From the NCBI RefSeq assembly GCF_935822925.1, contig NZ_CAKXZS010000029.1, positions 1 through 64,000 on the forward strand: a DNA stretch of 64,000 nucleotides, in the 5' to 3' direction. Positions 1 to 8,411 of the stretch are shown piece after piece (position 1 is the first letter of the stretch; each line of letters begins with the position of its first letter). The position numbers were made by a program, and so were the translations under genes. This DNA comes from Mesorhizobium ventifaucium (GTDB lineage Bacteria; Pseudomonadota; Alphaproteobacteria; Rhizobiales; Rhizobiaceae). Below the pieces are notes generated by a model. It searched no databases. It had not been told where the DNA came from and saw nothing but the letters and a program-made list of their open reading frames with translations.

Positions 1-101
1 GCAAGGCTCCCTCCTACCCGATCCAAGGCTATTGTCCCGGGAAGCCGCGGCCAGACCTGGCAATTGTCGTCACCTCGAGCGATAGGACCGGTTCCCGGAT
101 A

Positions 102-329
102 TCAGTGTTGCCCGCGTCTCGCATTGACATGCCGTGCCAGTTCCGGCGTCTCGAAGACGTAGTCGCTCCAGGCCGATTCCGGAATCTGACCGGCCAGATA
201 ACATTCCAGCAAAAGACGTTGCTCAGGGCTGAGAGGTCTCGGCGCGCGCTCATGCAGCGCGTGAAACAGATTTCTGGGCGAGTGAAACAGATTTCTGGTG
301 AGGTCCGAGACGGTGAAGTGAATTGACAT
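102..329 (-). CDS. small hypothetical protein, 75 aa
   Basis: I recognise no domain or function. The predicted protein is soluble and charged, with no signal peptide or membrane segment. The start is supported by an AGGAG ribosome binding site about 8 bases upstream of the ATG. An internal near-duplicate (RNLFH-SP-RNLFH, residues about 12-23) reflects a short tandem DNA repeat at about 259-298. The gene ends about 100 bases from the window edge, and its upstream side abuts a dispersed intergenic repeat. Rhizobial genomes carry many short orphans like this. I trust that it is coding because of the ribosome binding site and normal composition, not because of family knowledge. Confidence 0.55.
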   Translation of the reverse strand: MSIHFTVSDLTRNLFHSPRNLFHALHERAPRPLSPEQRLLLECYLAGQIPESAWSDYVFETPELARHVNARRGQH

Positions 330-353
330 GTGTTCGGTCTCCTTTGACCATCC

Positions 354-476
354 AGCGCATCACCCAAGGGATCGGGATCGATCTCTGCTCCGCTGCCCTT
401 CGGTTCGGAAAGGACCATGCGCCAAATCAAAACGGCACAGCGTGCTTTGTGCGTCCAAAGAGACGCGCGGCGCTGC
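354..476. repeat. dispersed imperfect-palindrome repeat, copy 1
   Basis: The element opens with AGCGCAT (354-360) and its first arm closes with ATGCGC (417-422). A centre rich in GATCGGGATCGAT and TTCGGTTCGGAA is followed by a conserved tail (AAATCAAAACGGCACAGCG) and a second small hairpin around 450-474. The same architecture recurs at 1104, and the shorter first part recurs at 12424 and 22109. It lies in the gap upstream of the small gene at 102-329. It resembles the intergenic mosaic repeats of Mesorhizobium and other rhizobia, and nothing suggests that it codes for protein. Confidence 0.6.
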
Positions 477-665
477 AATAGCTGTTTAACGTCGAAGGCC
501 GGATAAGGTTCAACGTGGCTGGCGGCAACGCCGATCAGGCAGCCCGAAACCCAACGGTCGGCATGCTCTCGGCCTGCGCGTCTGACCGAGCCGCTGCGTC
601 AGGTGCGCAGCAACGTTTTCAGGGCGGCGCATCTTTTTAGCTGGCTCCGCTTGAATACCGGCTGG

Positions 666-1028
666 CTATTCGCAGACCATGCGGACCCGTTTTCCGGGTT
701 GGCTGACATTCCTGCAGGTGAGCGGTTTCGCCGGCTCGGATGACGGCGTCGGCGGTTGTTTGGCAATCCTGGCGATTTTCCTTCTCGGCGCCGCGGAGGT
801 GTCGATTTTGCGGGCCGCCGCTGTTTCCGGCGTTTCGGGTGCCGCAGGAAAGACATTGGTCTGCAGCAACTGCGGCTGTTCGGCTTGCGCCTGCTGCGGC
901 GGCCTGTCCCAGATCCGCCGGACATCAAGCGGCCTTGGAATGACGACGGTGCCGTCGTAGCTGCGCGAGCAGCCGCCCCCTAACAGCAGCATTGGGCACA
1001 CGAAAAACGGCAGGATCCGTCCCAACAT
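666..1028 (-). CDS. putative lipoprotein, 120 aa
   Basis: The N-terminus is a lipoprotein signal: about 15 hydrophobic residues followed by the lipobox LGGGC, with the lipidated Cys at about residue 20. The mature part is short, rich in Pro, Ala, Gln and Arg, and looks disordered. Near the C-terminus are two more cysteines in the pattern LTCRNV...MVCE. I chose the ATG at 1028, with AGGGTG about six bases upstream, over a GTG three codons earlier. It probably sits in the outer or inner membrane as a small envelope lipoprotein. I recognise no family. The neighbours are repeats on one side and an uninformative gap on the other. Confidence 0.6.
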   Translation of the reverse strand: MLGRILPFFVCPMLLLGGGCSRSYDGTVVIPRPLDVRRIWDRPPQQAQAEQPQLLQTNVFPAAPETPETAAARKIDTSAAPRRKIARIAKQPPTPSSEPAKPLTCRNVSQPGKRVRMVCE

Positions 1029-1049
1029 CGGCAACACCCTAGCGGGATT

Positions 1050-1715
1050 TATAACGCGGCTTCGGTTCTACCAACAACCGTCGGAATACACTGCGGGCAA
1101 GCTAGCGCATGACCCGGAGAATCGGAATCGATTTCGCTGGGGACCGTGCGCAAAATCGAAGTGTCGCAGCGTCCCTGGCGCGACTTTGGCGCGACTGGGG
1201 TCGGGCATGGGCGATTGCCAGCCCACGTCGTCAGCCGCAAGCCCGTCGGCCCCAAGCCCATCAACCAGGGGGCGCCTTGCTCGAAAAGCTCGGCGCGGAG
1301 GGAGAAGTCCAGCGCAACGCGCGATAGCCACTTCAGCCCATAGCGTCAACCGATTCGGCGACGCGTTGTGACAAGCCTATGGTGCGATCGCACCATATCA
1401 AAGCATGCGTCCGGTTGAAACAATAAGCGCATTCGAGTTCCGCTCCTCCAGTTACGGGCGGGAGCAGCGACCGCCGGCAAGAAGCAGGGTCAGATTTACC
1501 CCAACGGACCTGCTTCGGCGATGGCGCGGCCATGACCTCCTTGGCCGCATGCAACGCGCTCCCGCCCGGATTTTCTTTTCGGCGCCAATTGTTCGCCTGT
1601 CGAGGGCAATGCCGGCCGCAAATCGCGCAAGCTGCTGATTCCAGCGGCAAACCACGGCTGTAGCGGCGAGACCCCGGGCCTTCCTTTTCGACAGGGCTGT
1701 ACGGCGGTTACCGGG
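1050..1715. other. gap without a recognisable gene
   Basis: Apart from the repeat copy at 1104-1181 I see no convincing gene here. Open frames exist on both strands, but they overlap one another, lack good ribosome binding sites and match nothing I recognise. The 3' end of the stretch leads into the Pho box of the phosphate operon. Confidence 0.5.
1104..1181. repeat. dispersed imperfect-palindrome repeat, copy 2
   Basis: It begins AGCGCATGACCC (1104 onward), has the inner GAATCGGAATCGATTTCG, and closes its first arm with GTGCGC (1146-1151). The tail CAAAATCGAAGTGTCGCAGCG parallels the tail of the copy at 354. The two copies flank the small lipoprotein gene. There is no coding content. Confidence 0.6.
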
Positions 1716-1744
1716 CTGACATCAAACTGTCATGTGACTGTAAT
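1716..1744 (+). promoter_or_regulatory. Pho box, three direct units
   Basis: Three heptamers repeat at exactly 11-base spacing: CTGACAT (1716-1722), CTGTCAT (1727-1733) and CTGTAAT (1738-1744). The PhoB consensus is tandem CTGTCAT units with 4-base AT-rich spacers, so this is a strong PhoB binding site with an extra unit. It lies 76 bases upstream of the pstS start. It implies autoregulation, because phoB is the last gene of the same cluster. Confidence 0.88.
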
Positions 1745-1819
1745 AATCGGGGGCTATGGCCTCAGCGGGCGCCGAAGGAATGGCGCCGATAGACCATTTT
1801 CCGAACAGGAGCAGGCCAC

Positions 1820-2824
1820 ATGAAAAAATTCCTCCTTACGGCGTCGGCCGCGGCGCTTGCGCTCGCCGCGTCGGCTGGTTATGCCGCCGCGCGCGACCAG
1901 ATTCAAATCGTCGGTTCGTCCACAGTGTTCCCCTTTACGACGGCTGTCGCTGAAAAGCTTGGCCAGAGCGGAAAGATCAAGACCCCGGTCGTCGAGTCGA
2001 CTGGCACCGGCGGCGGCATGAAGCTGTTTTGCCAGGGCGTCGGCGAAAATACCGCCGACTTCACCAATGCCTCGCGCGCCATCAAGGATGGCGAGCTTAA
2101 AACCTGCAAGGCAAACGGCGTGACGCCGGTCGAGATCAAGGTCGGCTTCGACGGCATCGTACTGGCCAACTCGAAGGCAGGGACTGTCGTTGATCTGACC
2201 AAGGAACAGATTTTCAAGGCGCTCGCCAAGAACGTCGCTGTTGACGGCAAGGTCGTCCCCAACCCCTACAAGAACTGGTCGGATGTCGATGCATCGCTTC
2301 CCGCGACAAAGATCGAGGTGCTTGGCCCGCCGCCGACATCTGGCACGCGCGATGCATTCGTCGAGCTCGTCATGGATGCGGCCTGTCAGGAAGAAGTGAA
2401 GGCGGCTAATGAAAAGGGCTGCGGCGAGATCCGCGAAGACGGCGCTTTCGTCGAGGCCGGCGAAAACGACAATCTGATCGTCCAGAAGCTGGAAGCCAAC
2501 CCCAATGCCTTCGGCGTCTTTGGCTTCTCGTTCCTCGACCAGAACGCCGACAAGCTGCAGGGCCACAAGGTCGACGGCGTCGAGCCGACTTTCGAGAACA
2601 TCGCATCCGGCGATTACGGCGTTTCCCGCTCGCTCTTTGTCTATGCCAAAAAAGAGCATGTCGGCGTCATCCCCGGCATGCAGGAGTTCATCGCCGAGTA
2701 CACCTCGGATGCTGCATGGGGTCCTGATGGTTATCTGGCCGACAAGGGCCTGATCCCGCTGCCGGACGCCGAGCGCGCCAAGTCGGCCGAAAACGCCAAG
2801 GCCCTGAAGGGCATGGGCTCCTGA
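1820..2824 (+). CDS. pstS: phosphate ABC transporter, periplasmic phosphate-binding protein PstS
   Basis: PstS captures inorganic phosphate in the periplasm and hands it to PstC/PstA. The 334-aa protein has a clear Sec signal (about residues 1-24, ending AGYAAA). The PstS phosphate-loop hallmark GSSTVFPF follows shortly after, and GPPPTSGTRDAFVEL further on contributes to the phosphate site. The length is normal for the longer alphaproteobacterial type. The ATG at 1820 is preceded by a GGAG ribosome binding site. It is first in pstSCAB-phoU-phoB, and the Pho box just upstream predicts induction in phosphate starvation. The following gap contains stable hairpins that may keep pstS expression above that of the membrane genes. 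Confidence 0.95.
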   Translation: MKKFLLTASAAALALAASAGYAAARDQIQIVGSSTVFPFTTAVAEKLGQSGKIKTPVVESTGTGGGMKLFCQGVGENTADFTNASRAIKDGELKTCKANGVTPVEIKVGFDGIVLANSKAGTVVDLTKEQIFKALAKNVAVDGKVVPNPYKNWSDVDASLPATKIEVLGPPPTSGTRDAFVELVMDAACQEEVKAANEKGCGEIREDGAFVEAGENDNLIVQKLEANPNAFGVFGFSFLDQNADKLQGHKVDGVEPTFENIASGDYGVSRSLFVYAKKEHVGVIPGMQEFIAEYTSDAAWGPDGYLADKGLIPLPDAERAKSAENAKALKGMGS

Positions 2825-2831
2825 TGTTTCG

Positions 2832-2903
2832 GGGGTCCGAGCGTACCGCTCTGACCCCTCATATCCTAAAGCACAAAGCGCGGGATCACAGGTCCCGTGC
2901 TTT
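2832..2903 (+). terminator. two hairpins in the pstS-pstC gap, probable attenuator or transcript-stability element
   Basis: The first hairpin pairs 2832-2837 and 2839-2843 with 2847-2851 and 2853-2858. The second pairs an 11-base arm (2875-2885) with 2893-2903, with one G-U pair and a 7-base loop. No long T run follows, so partial termination or 3'-end protection of the pstS message is more likely than full termination. Confidence 0.5.
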
Positions 2904-2944
2904 GAGCCGGTGAATGACCGGCGGTCGAGGGGACGTCCCGAATC

Positions 2945-4333
2945 ATGGTCGGTTATCTCGTTGTTCTTCTGTTGGTTCTGGCAGCGGCGGCCTATTGGAT
3001 CGGCCGGACCCGTGCCATTGCCAGTGTCAATGGCGACGTCGCGCGACTGCATTCGCTGCCTGGCCAGCATGGCATGTTTCTGGCGCTTTTTGCTGCCGGT
3101 CCGGCGCTGCTTGCGATCGTGGTGTGGTCGCTGGTGACGCCGGGAATAGAATCGTCGATCATTGCCGACCGCTTCTCCTCCGAGTTGTCGGGAATGGGCG
3201 TCCCGCAGGTCGAAGCTTTCATCCGCGATGCTCGCGCGATGGCCTTTGGCGGGCTTGTCGGCTTCGCCGATCCCACGAAAGAGGCGGCCGCCGCCGTCTA
3301 CAAATCGATCCATACGACCAGCACCTGGATCATCTGGGCCGTCGCGCTCGTGCTTTCTGCGTCCGGATTTTACTGGGCCTATTCGCGCATCGCACAGGCC
3401 TACCGGGCGCGCCACGTGGTCGAGCGCATTCTTCGCGCATTCTTGATCGCCTGTTCGGTGGTCGCGATCCTGACGACGATCGGCATCGTCCTGTCGCTTA
3501 TCTTCGAGTCCCTGCGGTTCTTCCAACAGGTGCCGTTCTACAAGTTCCTGTTCGGCACGCATTGGTCGCCGCAGAGCGCCTTCACCGGCGCGGGAGCGGA
3601 GGCCGGGGCGGTCAACGAGGACATTTTTGGCATGGTGCCGCTGTTTGCCGGCACGTTGCTCATCACCTTCATCGCCATGCTGGTGGCTGCGCCTATCGGG
3701 CTGATGGCTGCGATCTACCTTTCGGATTACGCCTCCAAAAGCGTCCGCGCCGTCGCAAAGCCGGTTCTGGAAATCCTCGCCGGCATTCCGACCGTCGTCT
3801 ACGGCTTCTTCGCCGCGCTGACGGTTGCGCCCTACTTCCGCGGTATCGGCGAAAGCCTGGGCCTCAACGTCGCGTCTGAATCCGCGCTCGCCGCAGGCGT
3901 GGTCATGGGTATCATGATCATTCCCTTCGTTTCCTCGCTTTCCGACGATGTGATCAACGCCGTTCCGCAATCCCTGAGAGACGGTTCCGCCGGCCTCGGC
4001 GCGACCAAGTCGGAAACCATCCGCAAAGTGGTCCTTCCCGCGGCCCTTCCGGGCATCGTTTCGGCGATGCTGCTTGCCGTCAGCCGCGCAATCGGCGAAA
4101 CAATGATCGTGGTCATGGCGGCGGGGCTGGCGGCAAACCTCACGGCCAACCCGCTCGAAGCGGTCACCACCGTGACCGTGCAGATCGTGACGCTGCTGGT
4201 GGGCGATCAGGAGTTCGACAGCGCCAAGACGCTTGCAGCCTTCGCACTCGGCCTGGTGCTGTTCTGCATCACGCTTTCCCTCAACATCGTCGCTTTGCGC
4301 GTCGTCCAGAAATACCGAGAGCAATATGACTGA
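2945..4333 (+). CDS. pstC: phosphate ABC transporter permease PstC
   Basis: One of the two membrane subunits of the high-affinity phosphate importer. At 462 aa it is the long alphaproteobacterial form. An extra N-terminal region with about two membrane helices and a periplasmic loop precedes the usual six-helix permease core. The cytoplasmic EAA-type loop (SLRDGSAGLGATKSETIRKV, about residues 344-363) contacts PstB. The last codons overlap the start of pstA by 8 bases, which indicates translational coupling. The ATG at 2945 gives the protein an immediate hydrophobic start, and a GAGGGG stretch lies slightly far upstream. Confidence 0.93.
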   Translation: MVGYLVVLLLVLAAAAYWIGRTRAIASVNGDVARLHSLPGQHGMFLALFAAGPALLAIVVWSLVTPGIESSIIADRFSSELSGMGVPQVEAFIRDARAMAFGGLVGFADPTKEAAAAVYKSIHTTSTWIIWAVALVLSASGFYWAYSRIAQAYRARHVVERILRAFLIACSVVAILTTIGIVLSLIFESLRFFQQVPFYKFLFGTHWSPQSAFTGAGAEAGAVNEDIFGMVPLFAGTLLITFIAMLVAAPIGLMAAIYLSDYASKSVRAVAKPVLEILAGIPTVVYGFFAALTVAPYFRGIGESLGLNVASESALAAGVVMGIMIIPFVSSLSDDVINAVPQSLRDGSAGLGATKSETIRKVVLPAALPGIVSAMLLAVSRAIGETMIVVMAAGLAANLTANPLEAVTTVTVQIVTLLVGDQEFDSAKTLAAFALGLVLFCITLSLNIVALRVVQKYREQYD

Positions 4334-5939
4334 TGCGATCTCGTCATTGGGCGCCGTCGGACGGCCGGTCAGCATTCATACCGACGATGCCGCGAAGGCG
4401 CGGCTGAAGGGCCGCTACCGCACGGAAACCTGGTTCAAATGGCTTGGCGCCGCAGCTGTTGCGTTGGCCGGCTTGTTCCTTGTGCTGCTCCTGTCGACGA
4501 TCGTCACGCAGGCAATTCCGGCGCTGCGGCAGAACTATGTGACGCTGCCGATCGATCTTTCAGCGGCCAAGGTCGACCCGGCGAAACTCGATGAAGTGAA
4601 CTACGACGCCATCGCTCAGGAAGCGCTTACGGCAAAATTTCCGGATGTGACGAGCCGCCAGGACAAGCGCCTGCTGCGCGGACTGATTTCCACCGGCACA
4701 GGCGTCTTCCTGCGCAAGGATATTGCGGCTGATCCGGGGATGCTCGGAGGAACGGTGGACTATGCGGTTCCACTTGACGATTTTGCCGACCTCTATCTCA
4801 AGGGTCTGCTTGCCGACGTCGGTTCGGACGAAGCGATTTCGACAAGCGTCACGCCTTCGCAAACCAGCGGCGACATCGATCTGACCTTCGGCGACGATGC
4901 CATGCAGGCGCTGGCGCGCGGCCATGGTGCGACCGAGGGCGAAAACGGCATGCTCACGCTGACGAGCGGCGCGTCGTCGCTGCTGGTCGCGTTCAATGGC
5001 GGCACGGTCAAGCTGACCGCGCTGTCGCCTGCGGCCAACGGCACCGTGATCGCAAAGGGCACGGTGATCGAGGCGCTGGACAGCACGGCGCCCGCCGCGA
5101 GCGGCCAGGCATTCCTGCGCGTCATCGAGACGCCGGAAGCATCGCGAAAGATTTCGGACAAGATGATCGTCTGGCTCGACACGCTGAACAGCGCCGGCCT
5201 GATCGAAAGCCGGTTCAACTCGATCTTCTTCTTCACCGGCGCAAGCCGCGAGCCGGAATTGGCCGGTGTCTGGGGCGCGGTCGTCGGATCGTTCCTGACC
5301 ATGATCGTAACGCTGGCCATTGCCTTCCCGATCGGCGTTTCAGCGGCGATCTATCTTGAGGAATTTGCGCCCAGGAACCGGCTGACGACGATGATCGAAG
5401 TGAACATCAACAATCTGGCGGCGGTGCCTTCGATCGTCTTCGGCCTGCTCGGACTTGCCGTATTCCTGAATTTCTTCGGCATGCCGCGCTCCGCCCCGGT
5501 GGTCGGCGGCATGGTGCTGGCACTGATGACCCTGCCGATCATCATTATCGCCTCGCGCGCTTCGCTGCGCGCCGTGCCGCCGTCGATCCGCGAGGCGGCG
5601 CTTGGCATCGGAGCGTCCAAGGTCCAGACGGTGTTCCATCACGTCCTGCCGCTGGCGATGCCGGGCATCATGACCGGCACCATCCTCGGAATGGCGCATG
5701 CGCTGGGCGAAACCGCGCCGCTGCTGATGATCGGCATGGTCGCCTTCATCGTCGACATTCCCGGCGGCTTCACCGATCCCGCGACGATCCTGCCGGTGCA
5801 GATATTCATGTGGGCGGATTTCCCGGAAGCCGGGTTCCAGCAGAAGACTTCGGCGGCGATTTTGATTTTGCTGGTGTTTTTGGTCATCATGAATGCCATC
5901 GCGGTGATACTGCGCAGGCGCTTCGAGCGGCGCTGGTAA
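4326..5939 (+). CDS. pstA: phosphate ABC transporter permease PstA
   Basis: Partner permease of PstC. I chose the ATG at 4326, inside the pstC stop region, rather than the far upstream ATG of the open frame. The protein is then 537 aa and starts MTDAISSLGAVG. A long N-terminal domain with one membrane helix and a roughly 250-residue non-membrane segment is typical of alphaproteobacterial PstA. The six-helix core follows, with the EAA loop near residues 420-440 (IREAALGIGASKVQ). The gene lies 12 bases before pstB, in the same operon. Confidence 0.92.
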   Translation: MTDAISSLGAVGRPVSIHTDDAAKARLKGRYRTETWFKWLGAAAVALAGLFLVLLLSTIVTQAIPALRQNYVTLPIDLSAAKVDPAKLDEVNYDAIAQEALTAKFPDVTSRQDKRLLRGLISTGTGVFLRKDIAADPGMLGGTVDYAVPLDDFADLYLKGLLADVGSDEAISTSVTPSQTSGDIDLTFGDDAMQALARGHGATEGENGMLTLTSGASSLLVAFNGGTVKLTALSPAANGTVIAKGTVIEALDSTAPAASGQAFLRVIETPEASRKISDKMIVWLDTLNSAGLIESRFNSIFFFTGASREPELAGVWGAVVGSFLTMIVTLAIAFPIGVSAAIYLEEFAPRNRLTTMIEVNINNLAAVPSIVFGLLGLAVFLNFFGMPRSAPVVGGMVLALMTLPIIIIASRASLRAVPPSIREAALGIGASKVQTVFHHVLPLAMPGIMTGTILGMAHALGETAPLLMIGMVAFIVDIPGGFTDPATILPVQIFMWADFPEAGFQQKTSAAILILLVFLVIMNAIAVILRRRFERRW

Positions 5940-5951
5940 GGAGTAGAGGAT

Positions 5952-6767
5952 ATGAACATCATGACGGAAGCCGGCGTCGAGCAGAAACTGAGCAGCGCAA
6001 CCAACGCCCCTCTGATCAAGATGAAGGGCGAAAAGGTCTCTGTTCACTACGGCGAGAAGCGAGCTCTGTTCGACGTCGATCTCGATGTCCGCGAGCATCA
6101 GGTGACGGCGTTGATCGGGCCATCGGGCTGTGGCAAGTCGACGTTCCTGCGTTGCCTGAACCGAATGAACGACACGATCGATATCGCGCGGGTGAGCGGC
6201 AAGATCACGCTCGACGGCGAGGACGTCTACGATCCGAAAATCGATGTCGTCGAACTGCGAGCTCGCGTCGGCATGGTATTCCAGAAGCCGAACCCGTTTC
6301 CGAAGTCGATCTACGAAAACGTCGCCTACGGTCCGCGCATTCACGGCCTGGCCAGGAGCAAGGCCGAGTTGGACGGCATCGTCGAATCGAGCCTGAAGAA
6401 GGCCGGCCTGTTCAACGAGGTCAAGGATCGCCTGCTCGAGTCGGGTACCGGCCTGTCCGGCGGACAGCAGCAGCGCCTGTGCATCGCGCGCGCCATCGCC
6501 GTGTCGCCGGAAGTGATCCTGATGGACGAGCCCTGTTCGGCGCTCGATCCGATCGCCACCGCCCGCGTCGAGGAACTGATCGACGAACTGCGCCAGAATT
6601 ATACGATCGTCATCGTCACCCATTCGATGCAGCAGGCCGCGCGCGTGTCGCAACGCACGGCGATGTTCCATCTCGGCTATCTGGTCGAGGAGGGCGCGAC
6701 CGACAAGATGTTCACCAACCCCGACGACAAGCGCACCCAGGACTACATCACCGGCCGGTTCGGCTGA
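5952..6767 (+). CDS. pstB: phosphate ABC transporter ATPase PstB
   Basis: ATP-hydrolysing subunit that drives phosphate import. The 271-aa protein shows Walker A GPSGCGKST (about residues 56-64), the PstB-type Q-loop region VFQKPNPFPKS, the ABC signature LSGGQQQR, Walker B VILMDEP followed by CSALDP, and the switch histidine in VTHSM. All catalytic residues are present. The start is preceded by AGGAG. Besides transport, PstB together with PhoU signals phosphate status to the PhoR-PhoB pair in the families studied. Confidence 0.96.
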   Translation: MNIMTEAGVEQKLSSATNAPLIKMKGEKVSVHYGEKRALFDVDLDVREHQVTALIGPSGCGKSTFLRCLNRMNDTIDIARVSGKITLDGEDVYDPKIDVVELRARVGMVFQKPNPFPKSIYENVAYGPRIHGLARSKAELDGIVESSLKKAGLFNEVKDRLLESGTGLSGGQQQRLCIARAIAVSPEVILMDEPCSALDPIATARVEELIDELRQNYTIVIVTHSMQQAARVSQRTAMFHLGYLVEEGATDKMFTNPDDKRTQDYITGRFG

Positions 6768-6802
6768 GCGGTCCGGCGAATTTCGAACACGAGGACAGCA
6801 CC

Positions 6803-7510
6803 ATGGGTGAACACACCGTCGCATCTTTCGACGAGGAACTGGAGCACATCGACCGGCTGATCCGCGACATGGACGAGCTCGCCGCCGCAATGGTCGCAGC
6901 CTCGATCCGCGCGTTGCTTGCGTCGGACAATGCGATGGCGCAGCGCGTCGTCTCGGACGACGCCATCATGGATGCACGGCAGCGCGAGCTCGACGACAGC
7001 GCGATCACGCTGATCGCCAAGCGGCAACCGATGGCGCAGGATCTGCGCGCCGTGGTTGGCGCAATCCGCATGGCCGGCGATCTCGAGCGCATCGGCGACC
7101 TGGCCAAGAACATAGCCAAGCGGGTCAGCGCAGTCGGGCAGAGCGCGACGCCGCGGAATCTGTCGCACGGTATCGATGCGATGGCGGATCTCGTTCTTGT
7201 GCAGCTCCGCGGCGTGGTCGAGCACTATGTGTCGCGCGATGCCGGCGCGTTGAAGGAACTGCGCACCGACGACCAGAAGATCGACGTGAAATACACGGCG
7301 GTCTTTCGCGAGCTCCTGACCTACATGATGGAGGATCCGCGCAACATAACCGCCTGCACGCATCTTCTGTTCTGCGCCAAGAATCTCGAGCGTATCGGCG
7401 ATCATGTCACCAACATCGCCGAAAACGCCTACTTTGTCGTGACCGGGCAGCAATTGCCGGCGGATCGCCCGAAGCTGGACGAAACGACGATGTCGGCGCC
7501 GGCGACATGA
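6803..7510 (+). CDS. phoU: phosphate signalling protein PhoU
   Basis: PhoU is a cytoplasmic three-helix-bundle dimer that links the Pst transporter to the PhoR kinase and keeps the Pho regulon off when phosphate is plentiful. The 235-aa protein, starting MGEHTVASFDEELEHID, contains the two PhoU repeats. Each carries a metal-binding E/DxxxD-type helix: AGDLERIGDLAKNIAKR in the first and AKNLERIGDHVTNIAEN in the second. The start at 6803 has GAGGA just upstream. The open frame continues far upstream across pstB, but that extension is a frame shadow. The gene lies between pstB and phoB as usual. Confidence 0.94.
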   Translation: MGEHTVASFDEELEHIDRLIRDMDELAAAMVAASIRALLASDNAMAQRVVSDDAIMDARQRELDDSAITLIAKRQPMAQDLRAVVGAIRMAGDLERIGDLAKNIAKRVSAVGQSATPRNLSHGIDAMADLVLVQLRGVVEHYVSRDAGALKELRTDDQKIDVKYTAVFRELLTYMMEDPRNITACTHLLFCAKNLERIGDHVTNIAENAYFVVTGQQLPADRPKLDETTMSAPAT

Positions 7511-7526
7511 CAGGAGTGACCGGCCG

Positions 7527-8216
7527 ATGATCGCGCCGCGCATCATGGTGGTGGAGGACGAAGAGCCGCTGGGCGTCCTCCTCCGTTACAATCTGGAGTC
7601 CGAAGGCTATCAGGTCGAGGTGGTGACGCGCGGCGACGAGGCCGAAATCCGGCTGCAGGAAAACGTGCCCGATCTTTTGGTGCTCGACTGGATGGTGCCG
7701 GCGGTTTCCGGCATCGAGCTTTGCCGGCGCCTTCGGGTGCGTCCCGAAACCGAGCGGCTGCCGATCATCATGCTGACCGCGCGCGGCGAGGAGAGCGACC
7801 GGGTGCGCGGCCTTTCGACCGGAGCCGACGACTATCTGGTCAAGCCGTTCTCGACACCGGAATTCATGGCCAGGGTCAAGGCGCTGCTGCGCCGCGCCAA
7901 GCCCGAAGTGCTGTCCAGCGTGCTGAAGGTCGGCGACATCGTGCTCGACCGCGAATCGCACAGGGTCTATCGCAAAAAGAGCGAGATCCGGCTCGGGCCG
8001 ACCGAATTCCGGCTGCTCGAATTCATGATGCGGCATCCGGGTCGGGTCTTCTCGCGCAGTCAGTTGCTCGACAATGTCTGGGGCGAGACGATCTACATCG
8101 ACGAGCGCACGGTGGACGTCCATGTCGGCCGGTTGCGGAAGGCGGTCAACAATGGTCGCATGCCCGATGTCATCCGCACCATCCGCGGCGCCGGCTATGC
8201 GATCAGGGAAGACTAG
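7527..8216 (+). CDS. phoB: phosphate regulon response regulator PhoB
   Basis: OmpR/PhoB-type transcription factor of 229 aa. The receiver has the acidic pair E10-D11, the phosphoacceptor Asp at about residue 54 (LVLDWMVP), Thr in MLTARG and Lys in LVKPF. A winged-helix DNA-binding domain with the conserved LVHVG/RxLR-type wing (VDVHVGRLRKAV) and IRTIRGAGYAI end follows. It has AGGAG ten bases upstream of the ATG. It binds CTGTCAT repeats such as those at 1716-1744. No phoR kinase is next to it. Downstream is a convergent gap with hairpins before the ROK regulator. Confidence 0.94.
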   Translation: MIAPRIMVVEDEEPLGVLLRYNLESEGYQVEVVTRGDEAEIRLQENVPDLLVLDWMVPAVSGIELCRRLRVRPETERLPIIMLTARGEESDRVRGLSTGADDYLVKPFSTPEFMARVKALLRRAKPEVLSSVLKVGDIVLDRESHRVYRKKSEIRLGPTEFRLLEFMMRHPGRVFSRSQLLDNVWGETIYIDERTVDVHVGRLRKAVNNGRMPDVIRTIRGAGYAIRED

Positions 8217-8266
8217 CTGATGTTCAGGTGATGCCGGCCTGCGAATGGCTGATAGCTGCGCTTCTG

Positions 8267-8346
8267 GCGTACCCAAAAGTACGCTCCGTTCCGGTTCTCG
8301 GAACCCGCCCAGTCTGGTCGCTTCGCGCCGGTCTTCGACCCGGCGC
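8267..8346. repeat. three consecutive hairpins in the convergent phoB-ROK gap
   Basis: Perfect stems follow one another: 8267-8272 with 8279-8284 (GCGTAC/GTACGC), 8288-8293 with 8299-8304 (GTTCCG/CGGAAC), and 8325-8331 with 8340-8346 (GCGCCGG/CCGGCGC). The genes on both sides converge here, so it may act as a two-way terminator. There is no U tract, and the layout also resembles the palindromic intergenic mosaic elements of rhizobia. Confidence 0.55.
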
Positions 8347-8411
8347 GGCCTGACCTCGAATCTCAAGGCATCCCCAAGCCGCAATCCGCCTTTGTTCCTT
8401 GCCGTTCGGAC

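Noticed and set aside
1754..4375. 873-codon open frame on the minus strand across pstS and pstC
   Set aside because: It is the antisense shadow of two well-supported genes in GC-rich DNA; its translation is rich in Asp, His and Arg and matches nothing.
5340..6890. 516-codon minus-strand frame across pstA and pstB
   Set aside because: Antisense shadow; no ribosome binding site and no family resemblance.
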